Assembly: GCA_964589935.1 (NCBI GenBank)
Contig: CAZPVD010000007.1
Location: forward strand, 1 to 64,000
Length of the DNA: 64,000 nucleotides
Reading direction: 5' to 3'
DNA from: VHCN01 sp964589935
Lineage (GTDB): Bacteria; Verrucomicrobiota; Verrucomicrobiia; Limisphaerales; VHCN01
Shown: in pieces, positions 7,354 through 16,791 of the stretch
How positions within the stretch are numbered: position 1 is the first letter of the stretch
Layout: each line of letters starts with the position of its first letter
The notes under the pieces: model-generated
What the model saw: the letters and a program-made list of their open reading frames with translations, nothing else
What the model was told of the DNA's origin: nothing
Database searches by the model: none
Program-made: the position numbers and the translations under genes

Positions 7354-10300
7354 ATGCCAAAACATCTTTCCGCACTGCTGTCCACGTTGCTCGTTTCAAT
7401 TTCCGCCGCCTTCGCCGCCGCGCCCTTCGAGCTGAAGGACGGCGACCGCGTGGTGTTCCTCGGCGACACGCTGATGGAGCGCGAGCAGCATTACGGCTGG
7501 ATCGAGCTGATGCTCACCACGCGCTTCCCGGACCGCAACGTCACCTTCCGCAACCTCGGCTGGAGCGCGGACCTGCCCGACGGCGAGTCGCGCTTCGGCC
7601 TCTCGCTGCTCCAAGCGGGCCTCGAACCGCCGGACGAGGGCTGGAAAATGCTCCAGAAACAAATCGCGGAGACGAAGCCCACCGTGGTGTTTCTCGGCTA
7701 CGGCATGGCGGCGTCCTTTGCGGGCGAGGCGGGGCTGCCCAAGTTCAAGGAGGACTACAACCGCCTGCTCGACACCATCGAGAAGATTTCGCCCGGCGTG
7801 CGGTTTGTGATGCTCGGGCCTGCCCCTTCTTGGTTTCGTTTACCTGAAAGCGCACGCACGAATATGTGGAAGCAGGTTTCGCAATACGATCGCGCTATCA
7901 CAGACATCTCCCAGCAGCGGATGGCACCGTGGGTTATTCTAATGGGTTTGGATGCACCTCAACCAGTGTTTGCTCGTGGCGCGCCTCCGGGTGACACTGG
8001 CTCTGGGCAAATCACCGACAATGGAATCCACCTCAATAACATTGGATATTTTCGTGCCGCGCAAGAAATCGAGTCAGATATCTGTAATAATGGTGTCCCC
8101 GATGCAAAAGCTTGGTGGATCACTGAACTTGAGTCAGAAACCATCAGGACGCTTCGTTCGGTCATCCTCCGCAAAAACGAGTTCTTCTTCCACCGCTCGC
8201 GCCCGGCGAACATGGCTTACATCTTTGGCTTCCGCAAACGCGAGCAGGGCCAGAACGCCGTCGAGATGCCGCAATTCGACCCGCTCATCGAGGCCGAGGA
8301 AAAGAAGATTCGCGAGCTGTGCAAGCATCTCAACGACGCAAACTTCAAGCCCGGCCCCGAGCTGCAGCCCGCGCCGCTGCGCACCGAAGCAGCCAAGGGC
8401 AAGCACACGCCGCAGCCGCAGCCGGAGTTCACCGTGGCCGACGGCTTCGAGGTCACGCTCTGGGCGGAGAACCCGCTGCTCGCCAAGCCGATTCAGATGA
8501 ACTTCGACCCTCAGGGCCGCCTCTGGGTCGCCAGCTCGATTGATTATCCGCAGATCGAGCCGGGGCAAAAGGCCGATGACAAAATCATCGTGCTCGAAGA
8601 CACGACAGGCGCGGGCAAGGCGGACAAGCACACGGTCTTCGCGGAAGGATTGCTTATTCCCACGGGCGTCATCCCCGGCGACGGCGGCTGCTACGTCGCG
8701 CAGAGCACGGAGCTGCTGCACTTCAAGCAGACCGACCCGAAGAAATTCGTTGGTGATCAACGACGCATCGTCCTCTCCAGCTTCGGCACCGAGGACACGC
8801 ATCACAATCTCCACACGCTGCGCTGGGGCCCGGACGGCCGGCTCTACATGAACCAGTCCATCTACACGCGCAGCGAGATCGAGACGCCGCACGGCGTCGT
8901 GCGGCTGCGCAGCGGCGGGACGTTCCGCTTCGACCCGCGCACGATGGAGCTGGAGGTGCTCTTCCGCGGCTGGGTCAACGCGTGGGGGCACCAGTTCGAC
9001 GAGTTCGGGCAGTCGTTCGTGACGGACGGCGCGGGCTTCAAGGGCATCAACTGGGCGATGCCCGGCGCGACGTATTTCACCTATGCGAAACTTCGCCGCG
9101 AATTGCAGAGCATCAGCCCCGGCAACTATCCGAAGTTCGCGAGCATCGAACTCATCCACAGCGAGCACTTCCCGCCCGACTGGCAGGGCCGCGTGGTGAC
9201 GTGCGACTTCCGCGCGAACCGCGTGACGACGTTCTTCGTCGAGGAACAGGGCGCGGGCTACGTGACCAAGCAAGGCCCCGACCTGCTGCGCACGGCGAAC
9301 AACACCTTCCGGCCGATTGACGTGAAGCTCGGCCCCGACGGCGCGCTCTACATCGCCGACTGGAGCAACCCGATCATCCAGCATGGCGAGGTGGACTTCC
9401 GCGACCCGCGCCGCGACCACGAGCACGGCCGCATCTGGCGCGTGGGCGTGAAGGGGAAGGCGGCGTTGAAGAAGCCGGAGTTGATGCAGGCGAGCAACGT
9501 CGCGCTGTTTGGGAAGCTTCTCTCCCGAAACAGTTACACGCGCTCGATGGCGCGCCGTGCGTTGCAGGAACGCGCGCAGTCCGACGCAAAGCAGCGCGAG
9601 CAAATCCTGAAAGAACTCTTGGCGTGGAATGCGAAACAAGACACCGACGAGGCAAGACTTCAGACTCTTTGGCTCGAACAGGCCATCGGCGGCCACTCGC
9701 TCTCACCGGCTGAACTTTGTTCTTCCAACGATGGCCATTATCGCGCCGCCGCCGTGCGCGTGTTGAGCGATTGGGCGACCGATGCCGAACTGCTCCGCCG
9801 CGAAGTTACGCGCGTTGCCGATGCCTCCGGCAGCACACTGCTTCCCGCGTTCTCGCACAAGCCTGCCATCGCGCAGACCGAGGCGCTCGACCTGCTCGCC
9901 AAAGCCGTCGCCGACACGCATCCGCGCGTGCGCGTCGAGGCGTTGCGCGCGCTCGCCCGCATCCCGACCGCGCGTGCCGCCGAGCTGGTGCTGACCGCCG
10001 TGGACACCATCGGCAGCGATCCGTTCCTCGACTACGCCGTGTGGCTCTCGATCAACGACCTCGCGCCGCAGTTCCTCGCCGCGCTCGAATCCGGCAAGTG
10101 GTCGCCCGACTCGCCCGCGAAGCAGCGGCAGCTTGAGTTCGCGATGAAGTCGCTCGACCCCGCGCTCGCCGCGTCGAGCGTCGCGAAGATTCTCGCCGCC
10201 AAACCGCTCACCAAGGATGGCTCCGGCCCGTGGATCGAACTCATCGGTGCGGCCGGCGGTCAGGCCGAGATCAACAAGTTGTGGGAAATGGTCGCCGCGC

Positions 10301-11874
10301 GAGAACTCAACGACGCCGCGCTCATCCGCGGCCTCTCTTCGCTCGCGTCTGCCGCGCGCCTGCGCAACATCAAGCCTGCGGGCGACGGTTCGCGCGCCGC
10401 CGGATTTTTTTACTACGCCACTTTTCCGGAGCGCGTCGCGGCCCTAGACCTCATGGGCGCGTGGAAGAATCCCGGCGCGGCCTTCGCCGAGATGGTGAAG
10501 CTTGCCGGCGACGAGCGCACGCCGCCCGAAGTCCGCGCCGCGGTCTTCGCCGCGTTCCGCGAACTCGGCGCGATTCCGCCCGTGCTCGGCGCGCTCCAGC
10601 CGATGGCGGCGAAGACTTCGCCAGCGCCGATCCGCCGCGCCGCCGCGGTCACGCTTGCATCGCTACAACCGGGCAAGTTCGCCGGACTCGCGCTCGACGT
10701 TCTCGGCGAAACCGCAAACGACGCCGAGGCCGAAGGCACGTGGCGTTCGCTGCTCGCAAACAAGGGTGCGGGCAAGGCGCTTGCAGGCGCGATGGGTTCG
10801 ACGAACTTGTCCGAGTCCGCCGCGAAGGCCGGGCTGCGCGTCGCGCGCGAAGGCGGACGCAACGAGCCGGAGTTGATTGCCGCGCTCACGCCGCTGGCGA
10901 AGTTGAGCATTCCCGTCGAGCAGCTCACGCCGGAGCGGTTGAAGCAGATCGCCGACGCCGCGTTGAAATCCGGCGATCCCGCGCGCGGCGAGCTGGTGTA
11001 TCGCCGCGCCGCGCTCGGCTGCGTGCTGTGCCACAGCATCGGCGGCGCAGGCGGCAAGGTCGGTCCCGACATGACCAGCATCGGCGCGAGCGCGCCGGCG
11101 GATTATCTCGTGGAGTCGGTGTTCCTTCCCAACGCGAAGATCAAGGAAGGCTTTCACTCGACCATTCTCTCGACGAAGGACGACCAGGAGTTCAGCGGCA
11201 TCCTCGTGCGCGAGACGCCGCAGGAAGTCATCCTCCGCAACGCGCAGAACCAGGAAGTGTCCGTCGCGAAAAACAACATTGCCAAGCGCGCGAATGGCCT
11301 TTCGCTCATGCCGAGCGGCCTGCTCGACACGATGCCGGAGAACGAGCGGCTGGATTTGTTCGCGTTCCTGTCGCGCCTCGGCAAGCCCGGCGAGTTCGAC
11401 GCGGGCAAGGGCGGCGTGGCGCGCGTGTGGCGCGTGCTGCCCGTCACGCATCGGATGGGACAGGACGGTATCGAGCCGTTCATCAAGGGCGATTTCAGCG
11501 GCAAGTGGGACGCGTTCCACAGCGGCTTCAACGGCGGGCTGACGTGGGGCACGACGACAACACTTGTGAACGGAACGCTACCGAAGTCCGAGTTCGAGGA
11601 GCTCGCGAAGGCACCACTTCACGTCACGGTGAACCACCTCGTCGCGGGCACGACCTTCACCGTGTCGAAGGCCGGCGCGGTCACGTTCACGCTCGACGGA
11701 CCGGACAAGCCCGACGTGTGGCTTGACGGCAAGCCAGTGAAATTTTCCGCGGGCGGCGAACTTAAGGCCGATGTGAGCGCCGGCACGCACGTGATTGTGC
11801 TGCGCTTCGACGCGCAGAAGCCGCCGGAGGCCGCGCGGCTGCGGTCGGCGGACGTGACGTTTCTTCTGAATTGA
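7354..11874 (+). CDS. Giant PVC-type heme protein: SGNH domain, dehydrogenase propeller, HEAT repeats, cytochrome c
   Basis: The protein has 1506 residues. ATG 7354 is preferred over the upstream TTG 7321 because it begins the signal peptide MPKHLSALLSTLL. Domains in order are: an SGNH/GDSL-like domain (about 25-270) with FLGDTLMERE in block I and DNGIHLNNIGY in the last block; a PVC membrane-bound-dehydrogenase propeller (about 370-700) with GADGALYIADW-type blades; HEAT repeats (about 720-1190); and a heme domain with CVLCH near 1224. A beta-rich tail follows. The block I Ser is Thr, so the SGNH part may be inactive. About 7830-8160 has visibly lower GC. Likely role: periplasmic oxidation of a carbohydrate. 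Confidence 0.88.
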   Translation: MPKHLSALLSTLLVSISAAFAAAPFELKDGDRVVFLGDTLMEREQHYGWIELMLTTRFPDRNVTFRNLGWSADLPDGESRFGLSLLQAGLEPPDEGWKMLQKQIAETKPTVVFLGYGMAASFAGEAGLPKFKEDYNRLLDTIEKISPGVRFVMLGPAPSWFRLPESARTNMWKQVSQYDRAITDISQQRMAPWVILMGLDAPQPVFARGAPPGDTGSGQITDNGIHLNNIGYFRAAQEIESDICNNGVPDAKAWWITELESETIRTLRSVILRKNEFFFHRSRPANMAYIFGFRKREQGQNAVEMPQFDPLIEAEEKKIRELCKHLNDANFKPGPELQPAPLRTEAAKGKHTPQPQPEFTVADGFEVTLWAENPLLAKPIQMNFDPQGRLWVASSIDYPQIEPGQKADDKIIVLEDTTGAGKADKHTVFAEGLLIPTGVIPGDGGCYVAQSTELLHFKQTDPKKFVGDQRRIVLSSFGTEDTHHNLHTLRWGPDGRLYMNQSIYTRSEIETPHGVVRLRSGGTFRFDPRTMELEVLFRGWVNAWGHQFDEFGQSFVTDGAGFKGINWAMPGATYFTYAKLRRELQSISPGNYPKFASIELIHSEHFPPDWQGRVVTCDFRANRVTTFFVEEQGAGYVTKQGPDLLRTANNTFRPIDVKLGPDGALYIADWSNPIIQHGEVDFRDPRRDHEHGRIWRVGVKGKAALKKPELMQASNVALFGKLLSRNSYTRSMARRALQERAQSDAKQREQILKELLAWNAKQDTDEARLQTLWLEQAIGGHSLSPAELCSSNDGHYRAAAVRVLSDWATDAELLRREVTRVADASGSTLLPAFSHKPAIAQTEALDLLAKAVADTHPRVRVEALRALARIPTARAAELVLTAVDTIGSDPFLDYAVWLSINDLAPQFLAALESGKWSPDSPAKQRQLEFAMKSLDPALAASSVAKILAAKPLTKDGSGPWIELIGAAGGQAEINKLWEMVAARELNDAALIRGLSSLASAARLRNIKPAGDGSRAAGFFYYATFPERVAALDLMGAWKNPGAAFAEMVKLAGDERTPPEVRAAVFAAFRELGAIPPVLGALQPMAAKTSPAPIRRAAAVTLASLQPGKFAGLALDVLGETANDAEAEGTWRSLLANKGAGKALAGAMGSTNLSESAAKAGLRVAREGGRNEPELIAALTPLAKLSIPVEQLTPERLKQIADAALKSGDPARGELVYRRAALGCVLCHSIGGAGGKVGPDMTSIGASAPADYLVESVFLPNAKIKEGFHSTILSTKDDQEFSGILVRETPQEVILRNAQNQEVSVAKNNIAKRANGLSLMPSGLLDTMPENERLDLFAFLSRLGKPGEFDAGKGGVARVWRVLPVTHRMGQDGIEPFIKGDFSGKWDAFHSGFNGGLTWGTTTTLVNGTLPKSEFEELAKAPLHVTVNHLVAGTTFTVSKAGAVTFTLDGPDKPDVWLDGKPVKFSAGGELKADVSAGTHVIVLRFDAQKPPEAARLRSADVTFLLN

Positions 11875-11877
11875 CGC

Positions 11878-13197
11878 TCACCGCTTCAACGGCCAGCGCT
11901 CGTCGTCGGTGCGCGCTTTCCTAAAAATCTCCTCGATGCGCGCAACGATGTCCGGGATTTTCGTGGCGACGTTGTCCTTTTCACTTGGATCGGTTTTCAG
12001 ATTGTAAAGTTCCAGCGGCGCGCCGGGCGCGGGACGCAATGCCTTCCAGTCGCCCACGCGCGCGGCCTGTTGCACACCGGCGGCAGCGTGGTTTTCCCAG
12101 TAAAAAAAATCGTGACGATTTGTCTGCGGCTGGCCGAGAAGCGTGGGCAGCATCGAAATGCCATCAAAATTCGTTGACGGCTTGTTGCCGGCAAGTTCAC
12201 TCGCGGTCGGCAGGAAATCCCAGAACGCCCACGGCTCGTCGCTCACCACGCCGGCCTTCACATGACCGGGCCACCTCACGATCATCGGCACGCGGATTCC
12301 GCCCTCGTAAAGCTCGCGCTTGCCACCGCGAAGACCGCCGGCGGCGCTGTCCGGCCCGCTTGCGCTGCTAAAAAAGATGATCGTGTTCGTCTCCTGCCCA
12401 TGCTTGCTGAGCGCGTCGAGCAGCTTGCCCACGTTTGCATCGAGGCGCGTGATCGCCGCGGCGCTGGGCGGCGCTGTGACACCTTTCGCCTGCCGTGCGC
12501 GTTCGGTGTCCGCGTGCGGAATCGTCCACGCCAGGTAAATGAAGAACGGCGTCTGGCCATTGTATCGCGCGGGATGGTAGATGCGGATGAAGTTTGTCGC
12601 CGCGATGGTGAAGAGGTTGTTCACCTCGTCGCCGCGCGCGCCATTTTGATTGGCATGGAGGAAGAAACGGTTCTCGTTTCGGAAAATGAACGGCGGATAG
12701 TCCTCCTGCGCGGACTGGGCATCGAGAAACCCAGCCCACTCGTCGAAGCCCTTGCGGTTCGGCGTGCCGGTCGTGCCCTCGCCACCGAGTGCCCACTTGC
12801 CAAACGCGCCCGTCTTATAGCCCGCCTGCTTGAGCAACTGCGCGACTGTCACGTCCTCGGGCCGAAGCGGTGCGGGCGCGCTGCCTCGAATGGTCGCGTG
12901 TCCCGTGTGTTTGCCGGTCAGAAGCGCGCAACGGCTCGGCGCGTCCTCGCAGCTTCCGGCGTAGCATTGCGTGAATCGCATCCCCTCGGCAGCAAGCCGG
13001 TCGAGGTTTGGTGTCTCGATTTTTTTCTGCCCGTAACAGCCCAACTCGCCGCAGCCGAGGTCGTTCGCAAGAATCAAAACGATGTTCGGTGTCTTCGGCG
13101 CGGTTGGCGCCTGCGCACGGGCTGGTGGCAACGCAAAAAAAACAATTCCCCCTACGAAACAAAACAATCCTCTGAACACACTCAAATTCACGCGCAC
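11878..13197 (-). CDS. Secreted sulfatase-fold protein lacking the catalytic residues
   Basis: The protein has 439 residues from GTG 13197, with a signal peptide ending near ARA. The overall arylsulfatase layout is complete (NIVLILANDLG, AGYKTGAFGKWALG, TIPHADTE, RGGKRELYEGGIRVP). The active-site positions are changed. The usual Asp-Asp at the start is Asn45-Asp46, and the formylglycine Cys before A-P-S-R is Asp85. The usual S-D-N-G metal motif is S-A279-S280-G, and the His-Ala-His motif near 160 is lost. The reading frame and signal peptide are intact, so this looks like a stable pseudo-enzyme, perhaps a binding protein, rather than a decaying gene. It converges with the gene ending at 11874 (3-bp gap). 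Confidence 0.85.
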   Translation of the reverse strand: MRVNLSVFRGLFCFVGGIVFFALPPARAQAPTAPKTPNIVLILANDLGCGELGCYGQKKIETPNLDRLAAEGMRFTQCYAGSCEDAPSRCALLTGKHTGHATIRGSAPAPLRPEDVTVAQLLKQAGYKTGAFGKWALGGEGTTGTPNRKGFDEWAGFLDAQSAQEDYPPFIFRNENRFFLHANQNGARGDEVNNLFTIAATNFIRIYHPARYNGQTPFFIYLAWTIPHADTERARQAKGVTAPPSAAAITRLDANVGKLLDALSKHGQETNTIIFFSSASGPDSAAGGLRGGKRELYEGGIRVPMIVRWPGHVKAGVVSDEPWAFWDFLPTASELAGNKPSTNFDGISMLPTLLGQPQTNRHDFFYWENHAAAGVQQAARVGDWKALRPAPGAPLELYNLKTDPSEKDNVATKIPDIVARIEEIFRKARTDDERWPLKR

Positions 13198-13240
13198 AGT
13201 TTAAGAGGCTGGCCGCACTTTGCCAGCGCCAGTTGTCGAA

Positions 13241-13269
13241 AGAAAAACCCGCGAGGCGAACCTCGCGGG
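13241..13269 (-). terminator. Rho-independent terminator of the HMA gene
   Basis: CCCGCGAGG at 13248-13256 pairs exactly with CCTCGCGGG at 13261-13269 around the loop CGAA. On the minus strand the stem is followed by TTTTTCTTT. It lies 22 bp after the stop of the HMA-domain gene. Confidence 0.9.
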
Positions 13270-13291
13270 CTGAAAACGAAAGCGGCCCAGC

Positions 13292-13825
13292 TTACTTGCC
13301 CGCCTTGCCGGTGAGGCCCGCGCTTTGCAGCGCAGTGAACACGGCCTTCGCATTGAAATCACCCGTCACTTCAAACGAAGGAACATTCTTCTCCGCCGTG
13401 TTGCCCTTCACGCCGTCCACGCTCGACACCGCCTTCTGCACCGCGGTCACGCATTTGCCGCAGCACAAATGCACGCCCGTGACGGTCAGCGACTGGACCT
13501 TGGCATCCTTCGCGCCGGTGTGCGCGGTGACCTTGACGGACGCGTCGCTCGACGCGCCGTAGTAGCCCGCCGCGACGAGCGCGTCCACGGCCTTTTGCGC
13601 GGTGGACTGGTCCGGTGCGGTGATGGCGACCGTGCCGGCATCCTTGTCGGACTGCGCGGACGCGCCGCTGACCTTGGCGATGGCCTTGTCCACGCCTTTC
13701 ACGCAACTGTTGCAACAAAGATGGACGCCGTTGAGCTTGACGCTCACGTCGGCCGCGCGCGCGGTGAAGCCGAGGGCGAGGGCGAAGATGAGGGAGGCGA
13801 ACGAAACGAGCCTGGAGGTTTTCAT
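13292..13825 (-). CDS. Secreted protein with two heavy-metal-associated (HMA) domains
   Basis: The protein has 177 residues. Residues 1-24 form a signal peptide (cleavage near TARA). Two HMA-like repeats follow, about 26-92 and 108-175. Each starts with a V-x-x-x-G-V-H-L-C-C motif: HLCCNSC in the first and HLCCGKC in the second, in place of the usual GMxCxxC. Both end in a beta strand of HMA type. It probably binds Cu, Zn or another thiophilic ion outside the cytoplasm. A transporter partner is not adjacent. The gene has its own strong terminator and no operon partners. Confidence 0.85.
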   Translation of the reverse strand: MKTSRLVSFASLIFALALGFTARAADVSVKLNGVHLCCNSCVKGVDKAIAKVSGASAQSDKDAGTVAITAPDQSTAQKAVDALVAAGYYGASSDASVKVTAHTGAKDAKVQSLTVTGVHLCCGKCVTAVQKAVSSVDGVKGNTAEKNVPSFEVTGDFNAKAVFTALQSAGLTGKAGK

Positions 13826-13987
13826 GTGTGTTTGTTGATGTTGAATTGTTCTGTCGTTGGCCGCATTGACGGGACGCGGCGTCCGTTATTCAACTCCGTC
13901 GGCTGGATTTTGTCGCGGTGATGCCAAAAAATAACAGCGGCCACGGAACGCAGTTGCGCCTCATCCGCACGCGGCTAATGTCGGCCC

Positions 13988-14785
13988 GTGAATTCGTTCC
14001 GCAATTTCGCGCACAAGGTGTCGAGCGCCGCTTTAGTTGCTCTGCTCTGCGCATGCTCGCGTGAGCCGCTGCACGAGGGCCGCCCGTTCAGCGCATGGCT
14101 CGACGACGCCGGCAGCGCCAGCGAAGAAACACGCAGCAAGGCGTTTGATGCCTTTCGCAAAATGGGTGACGCCGCTCCCCCGCGTCTTTCCGCAGTCATC
14201 CGCGATGCACATCTCGATGTGAGCGACGAGACAACGGAAAAAGGCGCGCGGGCGCAGCGGGCGTTCAACGTGCTCATGCAACTCAGCCCGGAAAACCATG
14301 CCGCGACGGATGCGCTCGTCGAGTTGCTCCGCGACTACGATGCCGCGGGCGACGCCGCGCTGTATCTCGCCGGGACGAGTCCTTCCGCATTTCCGCTGCT
14401 GACGAACGCGCTCACCGCGCCGGAGCGCCGCACGCGCGTGGCCGTCACCGCCGCGCTCGGCACGATGACAAACCTCACGCCGGAAGTCGTCCCCGTGCTC
14501 CTGCGCGCGCTGCGCGACGAGCACTACACGGCGCGCGCGATGGCTGCCGCGTCGCTCGCCGGTTTCGAGCCGACACCGGAAGTCGTCGCCGCACTCACGG
14601 AACACATCAGCGACCGCAGCCAGAGCGTGCGGCTCGCCTGCGCAAGATCACTCGGAAAATTCGGCCCCGCCGCGAAGTCAGCCGTCCCCACGCTGTTGAA
14701 GGCAGCGGAAAACCGGCCCGACTCCATCCGCGAAGGCGCGCTGGAAGCGTTGAAGAAAATCTCGCCCGAGTCAGTGCCGAAGTAA
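13988..14785 (+). CDS. HEAT-repeat lipoprotein
   Basis: The protein has 265 residues starting at GTG 13988. The N-terminus reads as a lipoprotein signal, with the lipobox Leu-Cys-Ala-Cys near residue 23. From about 60 to the end there are HEAT/Armadillo-like helical pairs (for example VALRAL, LACARSLGKFGPAAKSAVPT, EGALEALKKISPES). It is likely anchored to a membrane and used for protein binding; no enzymatic motif is visible. It converges with the racemase gene (2-bp gap). Confidence 0.82.
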   Translation: MNSFRNFAHKVSSAALVALLCACSREPLHEGRPFSAWLDDAGSASEETRSKAFDAFRKMGDAAPPRLSAVIRDAHLDVSDETTEKGARAQRAFNVLMQLSPENHAATDALVELLRDYDAAGDAALYLAGTSPSAFPLLTNALTAPERRTRVAVTAALGTMTNLTPEVVPVLLRALRDEHYTARAMAAASLAGFEPTPEVVAALTEHISDRSQSVRLACARSLGKFGPAAKSAVPTLLKAAENRPDSIREGALEALKKISPESVPK

Positions 14786-14787
14786 CG

Positions 14788-16056
14788 CTACGCCAGATAC
14801 GGAATCGTCAGCGGACCTTGCGGCAGCACGGCCACACGCGCGCCGGGGCCGCGGCGGCCGAGTTCCTTCTGCACTTCGGCGGCGATGTCGCAGCATGGCG
14901 TGAGGTGCGCGCCGCGGATGATTTCATCCGGCAGCGAGCTGTGAACGAGCACGCGCGCCTTGCGCTGGATGAGCGCTTGGATTTGCGCCTGCCACTGCTC
15001 GGGCCGCACGAAGCCCGGCGTCGCGAGCATTGCAAGAATTTCCTCGGTGCTTCCCGCACTGCGGAGCAGTTTGTCGAGCGGGCTGCCGGCGGGCACGCCT
15101 TCGCGGCACTCGGCGGCGAGAATGATGAGGCCGCCCTCCTGCACGATGCGTGCGGCGGCGCTCATGCCCTTCACGCCCTGATACAAGTTCATGTCGAGCG
15201 GATAGCCGCTGTTCGTCGTCACGACAACCTCGAAGGGAGACTTCACGCGTTGCATCGCGGACTTGCGCACATACTCGCAGCCGACCTTGTGCGCGGCGCG
15301 CAAATCGCCGGCGAAGACGTTTGTGATCTGGCGCTGGTCGTTGAGCGTCACGTTGAGCAGGAAGCTCGGGCCGACGCGCAGCGCGATGTCCATCAACTCC
15401 TCCCACAGCGGATTGTCCTCGATGATGCCGAAGGTCGAGTTCGGCGAAATTAAATTCCGATAGCCATGATTGCTCATGATCGTCTTCAACCCGCCGACGC
15501 CGGGCACAATGCCCTTCGGCCCGCCGCTGAAGCCCGCGAAGAAATGCGGCTCGATGAAGCCCGTGATGATCCGCACGTCCGCGTGCGCGCAATGGCGGTT
15601 GATGAGCGCCGGCGTCCCATCGCGCGTGGCGCCGAACTGCACGAGGTCGGCCTCGTGCTCGCAGTCGTGGTTGAGCACGCGGTAGTTCGCGAGGATTTCC
15701 GCGCCGAGCATTTTCTCCAGCTCGGCGCGCGTGTTCGCGCGATGCGTGCCGGTCTGGTTGAGCAGCGTGATCTGCTCGCGCTGCACGCCGGCGCGGTGCA
15801 AATAGTCCAGAATCCACGGGATGATGCGGTCGTTCGGCGTGGCGCGCGTGATGTCGGTGAAGTTGATGCACACGCTTGAGCCGCGTGCGAGCCACGCGTA
15901 AAGCGGAGGCACGCTGATGGGACTGTCGAGCGCGGCGAGCAGCGCGGCGCGTTCGTCCGCGAGGCCGGGGTTGTGCGCCGGCTCGATGACCGTGGTGCGG
16001 TCGGCCGGGAGATCCACGTCGAGCTGGCGTTGTCCGTAAGCGAGCTTGAAATTCAT
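14788..16056 (-). CDS. larA: LarA-family nickel-dependent racemase/epimerase
   Basis: The protein has 422 residues from ATG 16056, chosen because MNFKLAYG matches the usual LarA start. In this numbering His171 (EPHFFAGFSGG), Lys181 (GGPKG) and His197 (SNHG) keep the 10- and 16-residue spacing of His174, Lys184 and His200 in Lactiplantibacillus LarA. Those residues bind the nickel-pincer cofactor, so cofactor use is well supported. The substrate may be lactate or another 2-hydroxy acid. No larB, larC or larE cofactor genes lie in the window. The gene is single, between a convergent HEAT lipoprotein and a divergent DUF5071 gene. Confidence 0.88.
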   Translation of the reverse strand: MNFKLAYGQRQLDVDLPADRTTVIEPAHNPGLADERAALLAALDSPISVPPLYAWLARGSSVCINFTDITRATPNDRIIPWILDYLHRAGVQREQITLLNQTGTHRANTRAELEKMLGAEILANYRVLNHDCEHEADLVQFGATRDGTPALINRHCAHADVRIITGFIEPHFFAGFSGGPKGIVPGVGGLKTIMSNHGYRNLISPNSTFGIIEDNPLWEELMDIALRVGPSFLLNVTLNDQRQITNVFAGDLRAAHKVGCEYVRKSAMQRVKSPFEVVVTTNSGYPLDMNLYQGVKGMSAAARIVQEGGLIILAAECREGVPAGSPLDKLLRSAGSTEEILAMLATPGFVRPEQWQAQIQALIQRKARVLVHSSLPDEIIRGAHLTPCCDIAAEVQKELGRRGPGARVAVLPQGPLTIPYLA

Positions 16057-16241
16057 GCGTGTGGCGCGAACGTCGCGCGACTCGGCCAACTTAGCAGCAT
16101 TGCGCCGCGCCTGCCAAGCGCCGCGCTTGACTCGTTGCGTTCAAGCGTTTTTCCTTGCGGTGAACTCAGCACTTAACAATCGGTTCGATTTTTGTCCACA
16201 AACGGCTTGTTACTTATTGCGTAAGGAACTGATTGCCGAAG

Positions 16242-16733
16242 ATGACACGTAAAGAATTACTGCGATTGATGCCTGCCAACGGCGATGATTTGCTGGCGGC
16301 ACAGCATATCGTTGAACTTGGCTTTCCGACGGTGAGGCCGGTCATGTCAGACATGGTAAAATGGATGCGTGTGGCGCATTCCCCGGTCGCAGACACGTTT
16401 GCGGATTTTTTCGGACGGCTGGGCACCCCTGCGTTGTCGGCAATCGAGAAAGGCATATTCCCAGAGAATTGCTGGCTGAGGCATCAAGTCTTTACGCGTG
16501 TCCTGCCGTTGTGGTCGTCTGACGCAATTCGCGCGTTGACGCACACCTTGACGATGATCGCCACACAGCCCGACGCATATAACAACGACCTGCGCAGCGC
16601 CGCCATGTTGGCAAAGCACTCGTTAGCTGACAAACAGTGGTTGGCCGACTGGCTCGGCTTCAAACGAGACCGCCTTGCCGAAAGAAATGAATTGCTTCAT
16701 CAGATTGAGGCAGAATTGAAACGCAAAGGCTGA
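16242..16733 (+). CDS. DUF5071 domain protein
   Basis: The protein has 163 residues from ATG 16242. A TTG at 16233 lies just after an AAGGAA sequence (16223-16228), so it is a real alternative adding three residues. The body resembles DUF5071, a small helical HEAT-like family, in the segment MVKWMRVAHSPVADTFADFF followed by a Gly-x-Pro-Ala-x-x-x-Ile repeat. There is no signal peptide, so it should be cytoplasmic. Function is unknown; relatives are often found near toxin-immunity loci, but no toxin is seen here. GC is lower than in neighbouring genes, suggesting transfer. Confidence 0.75.
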   Translation: MTRKELLRLMPANGDDLLAAQHIVELGFPTVRPVMSDMVKWMRVAHSPVADTFADFFGRLGTPALSAIEKGIFPENCWLRHQVFTRVLPLWSSDAIRALTHTLTMIATQPDAYNNDLRSAAMLAKHSLADKQWLADWLGFKRDRLAERNELLHQIEAELKRKG

Positions 16734-16791
16734 CGATGGGTAGTGGCGCGACAGCTTGCCTTGTTCGCAACTGTTGGGCATCCTCCGCCGC

